From Lachnospiraceae bacterium (GTDB lineage: Bacteria > Bacillota > Clostridia > Lachnospirales > Lachnospiraceae), in NCBI GenBank assembly GCA_016283575.1, contig JAEEND010000025.1, positions 124,001 through 188,000 on the forward strand: 64,000 nucleotides of DNA, given 5' to 3'. Below, piece after piece: positions 63,073 through 64,000 of this stretch (position 1 is the stretch's first letter; every line of letters begins with the position of its first letter). The position numbers were made by a program, and so were the translations under genes. The notes under the pieces are model-generated. The model saw only the letters and a program-made list of their open reading frames with translations, was not told where the DNA came from and did no database searches.

Positions 63073-64000
63073 ATGTGTGGATTGGCAGGCTTTGTTGACA
63101 ATTTAGATGTGGATAAAAAGAAAAAGATCGTGAAGGACATGGCGGATTCCATAATCCACAGAGGCCCCGACGGAGAAGGCTTCTTTACGGATGATTCTAT
63201 TGCCATGGGATTCAGAAGACTCAGCATCATAGATTTAAACCTGGGAAATCAGCCTTTGTTTAATGAGGACGAATCCTTAGTTGTTAACTTTAACGGAGAA
63301 ATATATAACTACAAAGAGATTCGCGAAGAATTAATTAAAAAAGGTCATGTATTTAAGACCAATTCCGATACGGAAGTTATTGTCCATGGTTTTGAAGAAT
63401 ACGGTACCGATATCGTGGATAAGCTTCGCGGAATGTTCGGCTTTGTAGTATGGGATCGAAATAAAAAGCAGCTTTTCGGCGCAAGAGACCCCTTCGGGAT
63501 TAAGCCCTTTTATTACTACAACACTCCGGAACTCTTTATGTACGGTTCCGAAATAAAGGCGTTTTTACACCATCCTGGTTTCAAAAAGGAATTAAACAAA
63601 GATCAGTTAAAGACCTATCTCTGCTATCAGTACAGCGTTCCTACGGATACATTTTTTGTGAATGTATTTAAGCTTGATCCCGGACACTGCTTTACTTATA
63701 AGGACGGCAAGATGGAGATCCGCAAATACTTTAATATCGATTACAGAAATAATGATGACGATCTTGATACAGTAGTAGATAAGATCAATAACATCATGAA
63801 AGAAAGCATTGAATATCACAAGATCAGTGATGTGGAAGTCGGTGCTTTCCTTTCAAGCGGCGTTGATTCAAGCTACATCGTTGCCAATGCCAATGTGGAC
63901 AAGGCATTTACGGTAGGCTTCGCAGGAGATATCTCAGCTCCCGGTTTTAACGAGATCGCGGATGCCAAGGGACTTTGCGATATCTTAAACATGAAGCATA
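63073..64000 (+). CDS. Asparagine synthase (glutamine-hydrolysing) family, N-terminal part
   Basis: The open reading frame runs off the right edge after about 309 residues. MCGLAGFVDN places the nucleophile Cys2 of the class II amidotransferase domain. RGPDGEGFF, VNFNGEIYNYKEIRE and RDPFGIKPFYYY follow, then the synthetase ATP loop GAFLSSGVDSSYIV. AAAGGAG precedes the ATG, 16 nt after the ATP-grasp gene. It could be a plain AsnB, or like Lactococcus AsnH it could amidate a side-chain carboxylate of a cell-wall cross-bridge; the neighbouring ligase and racemase favour a dedicated role. Confidence 0.92.
   Translation, partial: MCGLAGFVDNLDVDKKKKIVKDMADSIIHRGPDGEGFFTDDSIAMGFRRLSIIDLNLGNQPLFNEDESLVVNFNGEIYNYKEIREELIKKGHVFKTNSDTEVIVHGFEEYGTDIVDKLRGMFGFVVWDRNKKQLFGARDPFGIKPFYYYNTPELFMYGSEIKAFLHHPGFKKELNKDQLKTYLCYQYSVPTDTFFVNVFKLDPGHCFTYKDGKMEIRKYFNIDYRNNDDDLDTVVDKINNIMKESIEYHKISDVEVGAFLSSGVDSSYIVANANVDKAFTVGFAGDISAPGFNEIADAKGLCDILNMKH

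Overview
The window reads as chromosomal DNA of a low-to-moderate GC, motile anaerobic Firmicute. The best fit is Lachnospiraceae of the Butyrivibrio/Pseudobutyrivibrio/Roseburia type. The grounds are strong AGGAGG-type ribosome sites, a CIRCE-controlled hrcA-grpE-dnaK-dnaJ operon, HprK with Crh-like proteins, WhiA, IreB-RuvX-DUF1292, RNase J, type III glutamine synthetase, a YjfB-type motility protein and a large secreted GH16 glucanase. The genus is inferred from gene content and was not tested. Both ends are cut inside genes: a MATE transporter at the left and an asparagine-synthase-type enzyme at the right.

Layout. 1-2.2 kb: MATE exporter and DUF1846 protein on the minus strand. 2.3-11.1 kb: ftsH-uvrC, then hprK-glucokinase-murB-rapZ-whiA-crh-like, a carbon-sensing and envelope cluster from which the usual glmR/yvcK is absent. 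11.4-17.3 kb: cyclophilin, GNAT, a stand-alone receiver protein, an aminotransferase and two polytopic GT-C-like membrane proteins. 17.3-23.6 kb: heat-shock operon ending in a second MATE gene. 23.6-28.3 kb: an A/T-rich accessory block with an XRE regulator carrying a membrane segment, two small secreted proteins whose promoters share a duplicated operator, two ABC-2 permeases, an ABC ATPase and a membrane-anchored protein. 28.5-34.1 kb: one gene for an 1870-residue GH16 surface enzyme. 34.2-39.5 kb: two chemoreceptors around an aldo/keto reductase and rsmE. 39.6-43.1 kb: prmA, cysteine desulfurase and thiI, that is ribosome and tRNA modification. 43.2-50.2 kb: an HPr-like protein, mtaB, ireB-ruvX-DUF1292, RNase J, ylbF, a short MltG-like protein, trmR and a U32 protein. 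50.3-55 kb: glutamine synthetase III, class II aldolase, YjfB protein, tRNA-Gln(CUG) and CvfB. 55.2-64 kb: PucR/CdaR-type regulator, ftsE-ftsX, an EnvC-like M23 protein, an S41 protease, then alanine racemase, ATP-grasp ligase and asparagine synthase.

Most of the window is housekeeping. The best candidate for something undescribed is the 23.6-28.3 kb block. Its two secreted-protein genes carry near-identical 29-bp elements containing TGTCAAT direct repeats 20 bp apart, placed against the -35 region. The second secreted-protein gene heads the ABC transporter operon. This looks like a regulated secreted-peptide, bacteriocin or immunity module, but that function is inferred. Other points worth checking are two HPr-like proteins that both lack the PTS histidine but keep the HprK-target serine, a RapZ with Ile in place of the P-loop Ser/Thr, and a racemase-ligase-amidotransferase trio next to a cell-wall hydrolase module that could make a D-amino-acid cross-bridge.
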